Source of the DNA: an uncultured bacterium
Lineage (GTDB): Bacteria; Bacillota; Clostridia; Lachnospirales; Lachnospiraceae
Direction: 5' to 3'
Assembly (NCBI GenBank): GCA_905214675.1
Contig: CAJMMS010000001.1
Span: 39,308 to 103,307 of the forward strand
DNA length: 64,000 nt
The position numbers were made by a program, and so were the translations under genes. How positions within the stretch are numbered: the first letter of the stretch is position 1; each line of letters begins with the position of its first letter. Shown one piece after another: positions 35,125 to 44,198 of the stretch. A model generated the notes under the pieces. It worked only from the letters and a program-made list of their open reading frames with translations, was not told the origin of the DNA and searched no databases.

Positions 35125-36498
35125 ATGAAAAATATGTCCCTGGAGAAGATCGCACAGGCATGCGGCGGTATTTATCACGGAAGTGAGGAAAAGAAAGCAA
35201 GTATCGTAGAGAGCATTACCACAGACAGCAGACAGGCATCAGATGGCTGCCTGTTTGTGGCTATACCGGGAGAACGCGTGGACGGACATGACTTTATTCC
35301 GTCTGTTTTTGAAAAGGGTGCGCTGGCAGTCATAAGTGAGCGCGAACTGGAGAATCCGGCAGGTCCGTACATTCAGGTAATATCCTCCCTGGAAGCAGTA
35401 AAAGGCATTGCAGAGTATTACCGTCAGCAGCTTGATATCAAAGTAGTCGGGATTACCGGAAGCGTTGGAAAGACCAGCACGAAAGAAGTGATCGCATCCG
35501 TTCTGGCTCAGAAATACAACGTCCTGAAGACGCTTGGGAATTTCAACAATGAACTTGGACTTCCGCTTACTGTATTTCGTCTGAGAGATGAACACCAGAT
35601 TGCAGTCCTTGAGATGGGAATCAGTCATTTCGGTGAGATGCATCGCCTGGCAAAAGTGGCAAGGCCGGATATCTGTGTGATCACAAACATCGGACAGTGT
35701 CATCTGGAATTTTTAAAGGATCGTGATGGTATCCTGAAAGCCAAGACGGAGATTTTTGATTTTCTGAAAGAGGATGGAGAAATCGTACTCAATGGTGATG
35801 ACGACAAGCTGGCACAGGTGAAAGCGGTAAAAGGAATTACGCCGGTGTTTTTCGGTATCGAAGGAGAAAAAGCCGTTTATGCAGATGAAATTGAAAGCTG
35901 TGGATTAGATGGGATCGCCTGCACACTGCATGCAGGAGAGGAAAGCATCCGTGTACAGATACCGATTCCGGGACAGCATATGGTATTAAATGCACTGGCT
36001 GCAACGGCAGTTGGCAGGAAACTCGGACTTACGATGGAAGAGATCAAAGCCGGTATTGAAGCGTTGGAACCAGTCAGCGGAAGATTCCATATCATCCAGA
36101 CAGGCAGGATCCAGATCATTGATGACTGTTACAATGCCAATCCGGTATCTATGAAAGCATCGCTGGATGTCCTGCGGGATGCAAAAGGACGCAAAGTGGC
36201 GATCCTTGGTGATATGGGAGAACTTGGTGAAAACGAAGCAGATATGCATGCTGAAGTAGGAAATCATGCAGCACAGAACAAGATTGATCTTCTGATCTGT
36301 ACCGGAAAGATCAGCAGTCACATGGCAGAAGCGGCAATCGCAAATGGCGGTTGCGGAGAGGTACTTCAGGTTCCGACACTGGAAGCACTCCTTACCTGCC
36401 TGCCATCTCTGATCGAAGAGGGTGATACCGTACTGGTAAAGGCATCCCATTTTATGCATTTTGAAAAAGTAGTTGAACGATTAAAAGAAGATTTTTAA
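35125..36498 (+). CDS. murF: UDP-MurNAc-tripeptide--D-alanyl-D-alanine ligase
   Basis: A 457-residue Mur ligase. The P-loop GITGSVGKTSTKEVI (about residues 110-124), the NNELGLPLT block and EMGISHFGEM are canonical, and the C-terminal region has IIDDCYNANPVSMKASLD, typical of MurF. It adds the dipeptide made by Ddl to the UDP-MurNAc tripeptide. It is the last gene of the transpeptidase-ddl-murF unit, ending at a strong terminator. Confidence 0.96.
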   Translation: MKNMSLEKIAQACGGIYHGSEEKKASIVESITTDSRQASDGCLFVAIPGERVDGHDFIPSVFEKGALAVISERELENPAGPYIQVISSLEAVKGIAEYYRQQLDIKVVGITGSVGKTSTKEVIASVLAQKYNVLKTLGNFNNELGLPLTVFRLRDEHQIAVLEMGISHFGEMHRLAKVARPDICVITNIGQCHLEFLKDRDGILKAKTEIFDFLKEDGEIVLNGDDDKLAQVKAVKGITPVFFGIEGEKAVYADEIESCGLDGIACTLHAGEESIRVQIPIPGQHMVLNALAATAVGRKLGLTMEEIKAGIEALEPVSGRFHIIQTGRIQIIDDCYNANPVSMKASLDVLRDAKGRKVAILGDMGELGENEADMHAEVGNHAAQNKIDLLICTGKISSHMAEAAIANGGCGEVLQVPTLEALLTCLPSLIEEGDTVLVKASHFMHFEKVVERLKEDF

Positions 36499-36502
36499 CT
36501 AT

Positions 36503-36539
36503 AAAATTGCGATTTGGTAAAACAAATCGCAATTTTTTT
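36503..36539 (+). terminator. Terminator after murF
   Basis: Perfect 14-bp stem AAAATTGCGATTTG / CAAATCGCAATTTT, loop GTAAAA, and a T-run. Confidence 0.95.
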
Positions 36540-36701
36540 GCTCGAAAGCAAATAAAATCAAAAATTCAACTATTATTATGTGCGAAAAGAAATGATATAA
36601 TAAAGAAATAACAGCAATATATGGAAAAATATGGAAATACAAAATGATTCGTATGACATTCTTTTCTTAAACAGCATAAGGATACAAAGGAGGAATTAAA
36701 A

Positions 36702-38666
36702 TTGAGAAGGAGAGGAAAAACGTATCTTGCAGTTCTGATGGCTGCATCGGTGGCTATGACAGCATCCGTGCCGGCAGCATCGGTATATGCAGGTGAAAAA
36801 TCTGAGCGTGTGGTATCGGAATCAAAAGACCGGGCAGGACAGGTTTTTAAGGTCACGGCAAAACCAGTTGAAGAGGAGTATGATGGAAAAGAATACGAAA
36901 CCCAACTGGAAATAACCAGGGATGCAACGTCCACATTTACCTGTCGTATCCAGTACAGCACAGATGGAGGAAAGACTTATACCGAAGAAAGTCCGAGATT
37001 TAAAAATGTGGCAAGAGATGCGAATGGAGCAGTAACTTCTTATAACGTGGATTACATAGTATCCGCAAAGAATTATGAACCTATTAAAGGTAGTACAACG
37101 GTAACGATCAAACCAAAGCCAATTCAGGTAAGTGGTATTGAGGCAAAAGATAAGACGTATGATGGAACAACACATGCGGATCTGATTTATGACAAGCTGA
37201 GTCTTTCTGGAAAACTGAGCAGTGATGAACTGACACTGAAAGCGACCGGAGCATTTTCTGATAAAAATGCCGGAGATAACAAAATTGTAACGGTTTCCAA
37301 TATGAAACTGGAAGGGAAAGATGCAGGAAATTATGAACTTGAGGAGGATACCTATACAACAAGGGCAGATATTTACCCGAAAAAACTTACCGTTTCCTGG
37401 GATGATCCGGATCTGACCTATGACGGAGAAAAGAAAACGATTACTGCAAAAGTAGATGGTGTGCTGCCAGGTGATAAGGTAGATCTGATTTATAAAGGAA
37501 ATGAAGGAACGCAGCCAGGAGATTATGTTGCTGAGATTACCGGAGTCGGAAATGGAAATTACAGTGTAGATACGCCGGATCAGAAAAAGAACTGGAGCAT
37601 CAAACCGGCAAACTCAGGAGACAATTCGGGCGGAAACAATGGAGGCGGCTCCGGAGACAACTCGGGCGGAAACAACGGAGGCGGTTCCGGAGACAGTATC
37701 GGTGGAAATGGCGGAAACTCAGGAGGAACATCCGATGGTAATTCAAATGGTTCCGGAACGCAGGGAGAAGTGACCGGTGTGCTGCTCTCTCCGGAGAAGG
37801 CAACGCTTACCAAAGAGGGACAAACCTTAAAGCTTACGGCAACGGTCTTTCCAGAAAATGCAAAAAACAAAAATCTGATCTGGTCCTCCAATGATCCGAA
37901 GGTGGCAACGGCGGATGCAAATGGTATTGTCACTGCAGTGGCAAACGGTGTGGCAGTGATTACAGTACAGACAGCAGACGGAAATAAGAGTGCAGCATGT
38001 ACGGTTACGGTTCAGATACCGGATCATTCCATGAATTATGAAAATACAGTTCCGGCAAATGAACAGAAAAAGAATGAACTGAAAATCAATGCAGGACTGA
38101 AAGTAAGCCAGAGCGGAAGCACGATCACGGTGAACTGGGGAACACTTGGCAATGCAGACGGATATGATGTCTATGTGCAGTACTGTGGAATGAAATTCAG
38201 TGCAAAATCCCTCAACCAGGTGACACCGGGAGATGTGAACCAGATTGTGATCCGGAAAGTAAATGGCAAAAAATTAAATCTGAAAAAGAATTATAAGATT
38301 TACGTCATTCCATTTAAAATGGTCAATGGAAAGAAAGTGAAACTTGGTAAGAGTATCACAGGTCATATCGTTGGCAGAAAAAATACCAAAAGAACTAACG
38401 TAAAGGCAATCAGACTTCAGCAGAGACGTATCTACCTGGAAGTTGGAGAAAAGACACAGATTAAAGGAACTACAGTTCTGGTAGATAAAAAGAAAAAACC
38501 GCTTTCCGATGGTCATGCAAGTGAACTGCGTTTCCGTACAAGCAACGCCGCAGTCGCAACGGTATCGGCAACAGGTATCGTAAAAGCCGTGAAAAAAGGA
38601 AGATGTAAGGTTTATGTATATGCCAGAAATGGATATGCAAAAAGAGTAAGTGTAACAGTTGAGTAA
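36702..38666 (+). CDS. Secreted multi-domain surface protein (YDG/MBG, Big2, fibronectin-like)
   Basis: The start is a TTG 7 bp behind AAAGGAGG; no ATG or GTG fits better. The 654-residue product has a signal peptide (about 1-29), a beta-rich N-domain, a YDG domain (around KDKTYDGTTHADLIYDK) and an MBG-like unit (PDLTYDGEKKTITAK). A Gly/Asn/Ser linker with direct repeats (about 300-348) follows, then a Big2 Ig-like domain (LIWSSNDPKVATADANGIV), a fibronectin-like domain, and a second Big2 unit at the end. No anchor motif is visible. Such proteins act in adhesion or wall binding. The basic fibronectin-like part resembles that of the first cohesin-like protein. Confidence 0.82.
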   Translation: MRRRGKTYLAVLMAASVAMTASVPAASVYAGEKSERVVSESKDRAGQVFKVTAKPVEEEYDGKEYETQLEITRDATSTFTCRIQYSTDGGKTYTEESPRFKNVARDANGAVTSYNVDYIVSAKNYEPIKGSTTVTIKPKPIQVSGIEAKDKTYDGTTHADLIYDKLSLSGKLSSDELTLKATGAFSDKNAGDNKIVTVSNMKLEGKDAGNYELEEDTYTTRADIYPKKLTVSWDDPDLTYDGEKKTITAKVDGVLPGDKVDLIYKGNEGTQPGDYVAEITGVGNGNYSVDTPDQKKNWSIKPANSGDNSGGNNGGGSGDNSGGNNGGGSGDSIGGNGGNSGGTSDGNSNGSGTQGEVTGVLLSPEKATLTKEGQTLKLTATVFPENAKNKNLIWSSNDPKVATADANGIVTAVANGVAVITVQTADGNKSAACTVTVQIPDHSMNYENTVPANEQKKNELKINAGLKVSQSGSTITVNWGTLGNADGYDVYVQYCGMKFSAKSLNQVTPGDVNQIVIRKVNGKKLNLKKNYKIYVIPFKMVNGKKVKLGKSITGHIVGRKNTKRTNVKAIRLQQRRIYLEVGEKTQIKGTTVLVDKKKKPLSDGHASELRFRTSNAAVATVSATGIVKAVKKGRCKVYVYARNGYAKRVSVTVE

Positions 38667-38673
38667 AAGAACA

Positions 38674-38744
38674 AGCAGGGCAGCCTTTCAGAGGAATTGC
38701 CCTGCTTTCTTACTTTACAGGAAATTGCTTTCCTGTAAAGTAAA
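38674..38744. terminator. Tandem hairpins between convergent genes
   Basis: Hairpin 1 has stem AAGCAGGGCA / TGCCCTGCTT (38674-38708). Hairpin 2 has a perfect 15-bp stem TTACTTTACAGGAAA / TTTCCTGTAAAGTAA with loop TTGC (38711-38744). They end the surface protein transcript and face the HAD gene from the other side. Confidence 0.75.
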
Positions 38745-38789
38745 AAAACGCTCCGCGGGCATCCGCTTTGTGTCCGTTTGTCCCCTGAC

Positions 38790-39566
38790 TCATATCATTT
38801 TATGTTTCAGACAATAGTGGTAGATACCATCTTCGGAAACATCGCCGCATACATCGTCTGCGATAGCTTTCAGATCATCGGAAGCGTTTGCCATGGCAAT
38901 ACCGCAGCCAACGTGCTGAAGCATTTCAATATCATTATTACCGTCACCGAATGCCATCGCTTCGGATTTGTCCAGATGATAATATTCGAGAATTTTATCA
39001 ATGCCGCGTCCTTTTCCACCATCAGCAGGAATGATATCAACAGCGCGGTCCCACCAGTAGGTGATGCGTGCATGTTTGATATTTTCCATTAGTTTTGCAT
39101 GTTCAGGAACAGAACTTCCTGCCATCAACTGATAGACTTTTTCATTTGCAACCTGATCGAAATCTTCTGCTACGTCAATTTCCTGTTTGGCAAAGGCATA
39201 GTATTCGATCAGATCGGCATCCTTTCCGTTTGCTGCCATGCGGTTTTTCGTGGCAACCGTCAGTGGACGGCCAAGGGCAGTTGCGTTTTGGATAATGGTA
39301 TGTACATCTTCGGTTGGAATCGGATTGGAAAAAATATCTGCATTTTCTGTGAAGCAGTAAGAACCGTTAAAAGTCAGGAAAGCATCAAAATCCACACCTT
39401 CAAAATGTGGAAGCGCCATCGGACTTCTTCCGGTGGCAATACAGAGAATTGTGCCATTTTCTTTGAGGCGTCTGAGTGTCTCCAGCATTTTTGGGGAAAT
39501 ACGTTTTGTATTCATATCAATTAAAGTTCCGTCAATGTCAAAAAAAACAATTTTTATTGGATTCAT
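38790..39566 (-). CDS. Cof-type HAD-superfamily phosphatase
   Basis: The ATG is preceded by AGAGAGGAGA; the longer reading frame upstream lacks an RBS. The 258-residue protein has HAD motif I FFDIDGTLID, motif II CIATGRS, a type IIB cap, motif III Lys in GGKGRGIDKIL, and motif IV FGDGNNDIEML. Family members dephosphorylate sugar phosphates and related metabolites. It is on its own behind a 297-bp gap. Substrate is unknown. Confidence 0.92.
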   Translation of the reverse strand: MNPIKIVFFDIDGTLIDMNTKRISPKMLETLRRLKENGTILCIATGRSPMALPHFEGVDFDAFLTFNGSYCFTENADIFSNPIPTEDVHTIIQNATALGRPLTVATKNRMAANGKDADLIEYYAFAKQEIDVAEDFDQVANEKVYQLMAGSSVPEHAKLMENIKHARITYWWDRAVDIIPADGGKGRGIDKILEYYHLDKSEAMAFGDGNNDIEMLQHVGCGIAMANASDDLKAIADDVCGDVSEDGIYHYCLKHKMI

Positions 39567-39863
39567 AAAATCTCCTCTCTCAGGTAAATGGTGAAACAGA
39601 AATTGAAAAGGAAAAGGAGGGACAGGGCGCAATGACCGAAATGCACCCCGATCCCAAAGTAGTGTGATGAAATGAATTATAATGTTTAGGGGGATATGAT
39701 TCGTGGATGTTGGGGCAAAAAAGTTTTTTGCCACTCAAATCAATTATAATTATAGTGCATGAACAGAATGGGAAATATCTTATTTCTGCCGTATTATAGT
39801 AAAATTCTGCCAAATTTTAAAATTGCTTGAATTGGAAAAGATTTGAAGATACTGGAAGATTTG
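39567..39863. other. Intergenic region, no gene seen
   Basis: This 297-bp A/T-rich stretch lies between two minus-strand genes. Several TATAAT-like hexamers occur on the minus strand near 39750 and 39795, likely containing the HAD gene promoter. No conserved structure or small reading frame with an RBS was found. Confidence 0.4.
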
Positions 39864-40769
39864 TCAGGTGCGCAGATGTATGCGGTATTCGTTCGGGGTA
39901 CATCCCAGATATTCCCGGAAGATTTTACCCATATAGCTGCTGCTGCCGAAACCGCAGGTCTGGCTGATAAAAGTAATATTTTCTCTTGTATTGGCAAGCA
40001 TATCACAGGCTGCCTGTATGCGGTAATTTTTTATATATTCTGTCGGACTCATATGCAGGCAGTCATGAAAAAGACGGAAACATTCCCGCTCACTGGTAAA
40101 AGCAGCAGAAGCGATATCTTCCACCGTAAGTTTTTCACCATAATGTTCGTGGATATAGACCATCATCAGTTTCAGACGTTTATTTCGTTTGTCAAATTTG
40201 TCTTTCGTTTGTGTCAGTGGTACTGCAAGTTCAAAGATCTGAAACCAGATATCAGAAAGGGCGGAACGCAGTTTCAGTTCATAGCCAGGAGTGGTTTCTG
40301 AGATCAGAAAAGAATCACGGATGCCGGATAGAATCTTCTGATGTTCCAGGTGATCCGGATAAAAAGGGATGATCTCAATCTGGGATGCGGTGGTCAGCGG
40401 TGTCACATATTTTTCATCAATCAGATTGCCGTGAACACCGGAAATAAAAGAAGGGTCAAAAAGGTGCAGCAGTTGTGTCGAGGAAGAAGAATCAGGACCC
40501 GGCCTTGTCATATGCGGAACATTGGAGTTGATCATACCGCCGCAGCCTTCCGGGAGAAGAATTTTCTGTCCGGGAGTGTTGTATTCGATCGGTCCGTGTT
40601 TGAGATAGAACAGTTCTACCGCCGGATGCCAGTGCCAGGGGCAGAAATGTCCTGGATGTTTTGTGATATCCGAACAGGAGGAAATATAAGGGAATTTTGG
40701 AGTAAATCCCGGGAGCAGTTCTTCTCTGCTCCCAGTGTAAAAAGAAATTTTAGAAACTTTTTTCATCAT
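39864..40769 (-). CDS. AraC-family transcriptional regulator
   Basis: The frame begins with ATGATG 4 bp after the plsC stop and lacks a clear RBS, so translational coupling is likely. The 301-residue protein has an N-terminal cupin-like sensor (HFCPWHWHPAVELFYLKHG, with metal-ligand-like histidines) and two C-terminal HTH motifs: LTVEDIASAAFTSERECFRLF and ITFISQTCGFGSSSYMGKIFREYLGCTPNEYR. Such regulators usually sense a sugar. Being last in the malQ-plsC run, it may regulate glucan use or an unlinked target. Confidence 0.9.
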   Translation of the reverse strand: MMKKVSKISFYTGSREELLPGFTPKFPYISSCSDITKHPGHFCPWHWHPAVELFYLKHGPIEYNTPGQKILLPEGCGGMINSNVPHMTRPGPDSSSSTQLLHLFDPSFISGVHGNLIDEKYVTPLTTASQIEIIPFYPDHLEHQKILSGIRDSFLISETTPGYELKLRSALSDIWFQIFELAVPLTQTKDKFDKRNKRLKLMMVYIHEHYGEKLTVEDIASAAFTSERECFRLFHDCLHMSPTEYIKNYRIQAACDMLANTRENITFISQTCGFGSSSYMGKIFREYLGCTPNEYRIHLRT

Positions 40770-40773
40770 AATG

Positions 40774-41514
40774 TTATACCAGTGACTGATTTTTAGAAAC
40801 AGTATTCTGAATGATCGCCTGACAATGAGCACCAAGAAATTTTTTCTGTTCTTTCGGCAGATCTTTTGGGTAGATCGGCTCACCGTATTCCAGAATCACG
40901 TGTGCAGAACGGATAAACGGCATGTGGGCTTCAAAAATATTCCGGGTGTTGTTGATGGACATCGGAACGATCGGGTATCCGGTCTTTTCAGCCATTTTCA
41001 GGCTTCCTTCTTTAAAAGGAAGAAGCTGTGTCTCATCTTCTGACTCGCTGCGTGTACCTTCCGGGAAGATACACATGGAAATCCCGCTTTTCATCTGATC
41101 GATCCCTTTTAAGATGGTCTTCAGACCTTCTTTGATATCTGAACGATTCAAGAATAAACAATGCAGACGTTCCATCCAGATGGAGAGAAGCGGAATTTTT
41201 TTCATGCTGTCTTTTGCAACGTAACCGGTAAGATTCGGACATCTTGCATAAGTCAGAACAATATCAAAGTAGCTTCTGTGATTGCCGACATAGAGAACCG
41301 GCATATCTTTTGGTATACGGTCTTCGCCGATCACGGTTACTTTCGTTCCGGCAACAAATAAAATCAGTTTAAACATAAACTGAACAATACGCAGCGAAGA
41401 AATATCGCGGGCATATGGGTTGAACTTTCCGATAATCCATTCCACGATCAGGATCGGGATGGACAGAATCAGAAAGGCAACTACCAGGATTACAATGAGC
41501 AAAGCACGGATCAT
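40774..41514 (-). CDS. plsC: 1-acyl-sn-glycerol-3-phosphate acyltransferase
   Basis: A 246-residue membrane acyltransferase: one N-terminal helix, the HX4D catalytic motif NHRSYFD, and the FPEGTRS phosphate-binding block. It transfers an acyl group to lysophosphatidic acid to form phosphatidic acid. Its start overlaps the malQ stop by 4 bp, so it is coupled to malQ. The pairing has no obvious metabolic logic. Confidence 0.93.
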   Translation of the reverse strand: MIRALLIVILVVAFLILSIPILIVEWIIGKFNPYARDISSLRIVQFMFKLILFVAGTKVTVIGEDRIPKDMPVLYVGNHRSYFDIVLTYARCPNLTGYVAKDSMKKIPLLSIWMERLHCLFLNRSDIKEGLKTILKGIDQMKSGISMCIFPEGTRSESEDETQLLPFKEGSLKMAEKTGYPIVPMSINNTRNIFEAHMPFIRSAHVILEYGEPIYPKDLPKEQKKFLGAHCQAIIQNTVSKNQSLV

Positions 41515-43028
41515 AAACTCTTGCTCCTTCCACGGCCAAATAATTCAGTAGTGCTTTTCAGCCAGTTTGCACGGTCCTGGGTAAGAGCAGATGCTTCATA
41601 GCGATAAGCCCAGTTTGCGAAAGCAGAACCAGGTATATTCATGCGGCAGGAGGAATCCTGCATAAACAGATCCTGAATCGGGAAGATCGCATATTTTGCA
41701 ATGCTGCCCATGCACATGCGGATAAAATCAAGGCTGATAATACCACCGTCACAGTTACAGTAGCGGCGGATTTTGTCTTTCTGCGGTTCCGGAAGATTCT
41801 GATACCAGCCGGTAGTCGTGTCATTATCATGTGTTCCGGTGTAGCAGATGCAGTTGGTTGTTGTAAGATTGTGCGGATGATAATCGCTCTCCTCCAGTCC
41901 TTCGAAAGCAAACTGAAGAATTTTCATACCAGGGAAAGCAAAACCGTCACGCAGTTCTTCCACTTCCGGTGTGATCACACCAAGATCCTCTGCCCAGATC
42001 GGAAGATCCTCACCGAGTTCTTTCTGGATTGCCTGAAACAGTTTCTTGCCAGGACCTTTTTTCCATTTGCCGTTTATGGCAGTTTTTTCGTCTGCAGGTA
42101 CAGACCAGTAAGCTTCAAAACCACGGAAATGGTCGATACGCAGATAGTCGGTCAGTTTTATCTGCATTTTGATACGGTCGATCCACCAGGAATAGCCGTC
42201 AGCTTCATGGCATTTCCAGTCATAAAGCGGATTACCCCAGAGTTGTCCGGTTGCACTGAAATAATCTGGCGGAACTCCGGCAACCTGAAGAGGATGACCT
42301 TTCGTATCGAGCTGATAAAGCTCTTTGTTTGCCCAGACATCAGCACTGTCTAAAGATACGAAAAACGGAATATCGCCGATGATCTCGATGTCAGCTTCAT
42401 TTGCATATTTCTTAAGTTTCATCCATTCACGGAAAAACAGGAACTGGATAAATTTGTAATATTTGATCTGCTCTTTGTATTCGGCTTCAAAAGCAAGGCG
42501 TACCTTTACAGTCGGAGCAGTCATCTCATCATCCCATTCCTGCCAGGATCTGCCTTCATGAGCATCTTTGCATGCCATAAATACAGCATAGTCGCCCAGC
42601 CATTTTTTGTTTTCCAGACAGAAATCATCGAATTCTTCCAGGAGAAATTTGTTTGGTGTGCGATGGAAGGTATGGAATGCCTTTTTGAACAGGCTGTTTT
42701 TGTAGTTCAGTACAGCACCATAATCGACTTTTGTGGAATCAAACTCCGGGATCGGATAGAGATCATCTTTGGTGATCAGCTCCAGCTCGACCAGGTCGTC
42801 CGGACTGATCAGGAGAGTCTGTCCTGCAAAAGCAGAAAAGCTCTGATATGGAGAATCGCCGAAACCGGTCGGTCCAAGCGGCAGAACCTGCCATAAACTC
42901 TGACCGGAAGCCTTTAGAAAGTCGATAAAGTCATAAGCCCCCTGACCGAGATCTCCAATACCGTACGGAGAAGGGAAGGAGGTCGGATGTACAAGTACAC
43001 CCGAAAGTCTTGTGTGCAGTGTATTCAT
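41511..43028 (-). CDS. malQ: 4-alpha-glucanotransferase
   Basis: A 505-residue GH77 enzyme. The start RLSGVLVHPTSFPSPYGIGDLG and GQSLWQVLPLGPTGFGDSPYQ are canonical; the catalytic region has LRIDHFRGFEAYW (nucleophile Asp), IWAEDLGVITPEV (acid/base Glu) and TGTHDNDTTTGW (transition-state Asp). It disproportionates maltodextrins in the cytoplasm. It is the first gene of a minus-strand unit with plsC and an AraC regulator. The composite repeat lies immediately upstream. Confidence 0.96.
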   Translation of the reverse strand: MNTLHTRLSGVLVHPTSFPSPYGIGDLGQGAYDFIDFLKASGQSLWQVLPLGPTGFGDSPYQSFSAFAGQTLLISPDDLVELELITKDDLYPIPEFDSTKVDYGAVLNYKNSLFKKAFHTFHRTPNKFLLEEFDDFCLENKKWLGDYAVFMACKDAHEGRSWQEWDDEMTAPTVKVRLAFEAEYKEQIKYYKFIQFLFFREWMKLKKYANEADIEIIGDIPFFVSLDSADVWANKELYQLDTKGHPLQVAGVPPDYFSATGQLWGNPLYDWKCHEADGYSWWIDRIKMQIKLTDYLRIDHFRGFEAYWSVPADEKTAINGKWKKGPGKKLFQAIQKELGEDLPIWAEDLGVITPEVEELRDGFAFPGMKILQFAFEGLEESDYHPHNLTTTNCICYTGTHDNDTTTGWYQNLPEPQKDKIRRYCNCDGGIISLDFIRMCMGSIAKYAIFPIQDLFMQDSSCRMNIPGSAFANWAYRYEASALTQDRANWLKSTTELFGRGRSKSL

Positions 43029-43083
43029 TGGTATGCCCTCTCTTTAATATATAATAGTTTTTCATAAAAAGATGCTGGTTTCA

Positions 43084-43103
43084 GGTTTTTGACCCTGGCA
43101 TCT
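43084..43103. repeat. Short dispersed repeat, copy 1
   Basis: GGTTTTTGACCCTGGCATCT; 18 of its first 19 bases recur at 62743-62761. It borders the composite repeat. Confidence 0.4.
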
Positions 43104-43104
43104 T

Positions 43105-43217
43105 GAATACTGGATACATACGGATTGCTCCGCTGCCTTGCAGCTCTCGCAATCCTGCAAACATTCGGAATCCACAGATTTACTGCGTAAATCGTTACTT
43201 CCTCATGTTTGTACGGT
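43105..43217. repeat. Structured intergenic repeat, copy A
   Basis: A 113-bp unit. It can fold as an outer stem TACATAC / GTTTGTA (one mismatch), hairpin 1 with GGATTGC / GCAATCC enclosing GCTGC / GCAGC, and hairpin 2 with GATTTAC-TGC-GTAAATC. It differs from copy B at only 3 positions. Confidence 0.85.
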
Positions 43218-43247
43218 TTCCAAATTCAGTCATCTTGCATGTTGGCA

Positions 43248-43360
43248 GAATACTGGATACATACGGATTGCTTCGCTGGCATGCAGCTCTCGCAATCCTG
43301 CAAACATTCGGAATCCACAGATTTACTGCGTAAATCGTTACTTCCTCATGTTTGTACGGT
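43248..43360. repeat. Structured intergenic repeat, copy B
   Basis: A second 113-bp copy in direct orientation 143 bp from copy A, 110 of 113 bases identical. Its left end ATACTGGATACATA pairs perfectly with TATGTATCCAGTAT at 43417-43430. Confidence 0.85.
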
Positions 43361-43416
43361 CTGCCAATACAGCCACTTTATCCTGCAAGCAGGAACAGTG
43401 GCTGTGCTTGCAGACC
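43358..43416. repeat. Nested long hairpin closing the composite repeat
   Basis: Three nested perfect stems: GGTCTGC / GCAGACC, AGCCACT / AGTGGCT, and TCCTGC / GCAGGA with an AA loop. Together with copies A and B it forms a 326-bp unit (43105-43430). Confidence 0.8.
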
Positions 43417-43505
43417 TATGTATCCAGTATACCGTATGGTATAGGGAAGTGCAAGGTGGAATTTGTGAAAATGCACAATGGATTCTTTTCTTTTTGGGGG
43501 AGTTA

Positions 43506-43592
43506 TGGTATACTGGACGGACATAAAATTGCGAGTTACGGACCTCTCCTTTCTGGCGGGGATAACGACTGCGCGGAAAGCAGGTGAGGTCT
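43506..43592 (+). promoter_or_regulatory. pab operon promoter and structured leader
   Basis: The extended -10 TGGTATACT (43506-43514) has only a weak T-rich -35. The leader of about 70 nt can fold with GACCTC (43541) pairing to GAGGTC (43586), then CTTTC / GAAAG, then GCG / CGC. The 3' strand contains the ribosome binding site, so the hairpin could hide it. Confidence 0.5.
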
Positions 43593-44198
43593 ATGTATTT
43601 AATGATCGATAATTATGATTCTTTTGTGTATAATCTCAGAGCCTATTTTGAGGAAGCAGGGCATGAGATGCTTGTTGTGGAAAATGATGGCATTACGACC
43701 AGGCAGATCCGTCAGATGAACCCGGAGGGGATCATCATCTCTCCTGGACCGAAAACTCCGGAGGATGCCGGTATTTCTGCGGAGGTGATCCGCGAATTTG
43801 CAGGTGAGATCCCAATCCTTGGTGTGTGTCTGGGACATCAGACGATCGGTTATGTGGCAGGGGCGCTCGTTCGCAAAGGGATGCGTCCGATGCACGGCAA
43901 ATTAAGTCCGCTGACGCACTCCGGAGAGGGACTTTTTCGGGGACTTCCGCAGGATTTCCTGGTGACGAGATATCATTCCCTGGTGATCGATGAGGCAACG
44001 CTGCCGCAGGATTATCAGGTGGATGCAAGGACACCGGATCAGGCGGTGATGGCAATCTCGCACCGTACATATCCGGTCTATGGCGTACAGTTCCATCCAG
44101 AAGCGGTGCTGACGCAGTACGGTCATGAACTTCTGGAAAATTTTCATCGTCTCTGTCAGCAGTGGCAGCAGGGAAGAACGGAGGTGCGTTATGCATAA
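43593..44198 (+). CDS. pabA: Aminodeoxychorismate synthase, glutamine amidotransferase subunit
   Basis: The start MYLMIDNYDSFVYN follows AGGTGAGG closely; an upstream in-frame GTG lies within that site. The 201-residue class I amidotransferase has the nucleophile Cys79 in GVCLGHQTIG and the His-Glu pair in VQFHPEAVLT. It hands ammonia to PabB. The sequence alone does not separate PabA from TrpG, but the PabB partner and pabC downstream do. The stop overlaps pabB by 8 bp. Confidence 0.94.
   Translation: MYLMIDNYDSFVYNLRAYFEEAGHEMLVVENDGITTRQIRQMNPEGIIISPGPKTPEDAGISAEVIREFAGEIPILGVCLGHQTIGYVAGALVRKGMRPMHGKLSPLTHSGEGLFRGLPQDFLVTRYHSLVIDEATLPQDYQVDARTPDQAVMAISHRTYPVYGVQFHPEAVLTQYGHELLENFHRLCQQWQQGRTEVRYA

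Noticed and set aside
43103..43587. Overlapping plus-strand reading frames of 76-149 codons across the composite repeat
   Set aside because: They arise from the repeat itself, contain the same peptide twice, lack ribosome binding sites, and match the period of the hairpins, not coding constraint.
43521..43592. Tetrahydrofolate riboswitch before pabA
   Set aside because: Location is attractive, but the conserved THF-I core sequences and pseudoknot elements are not present.
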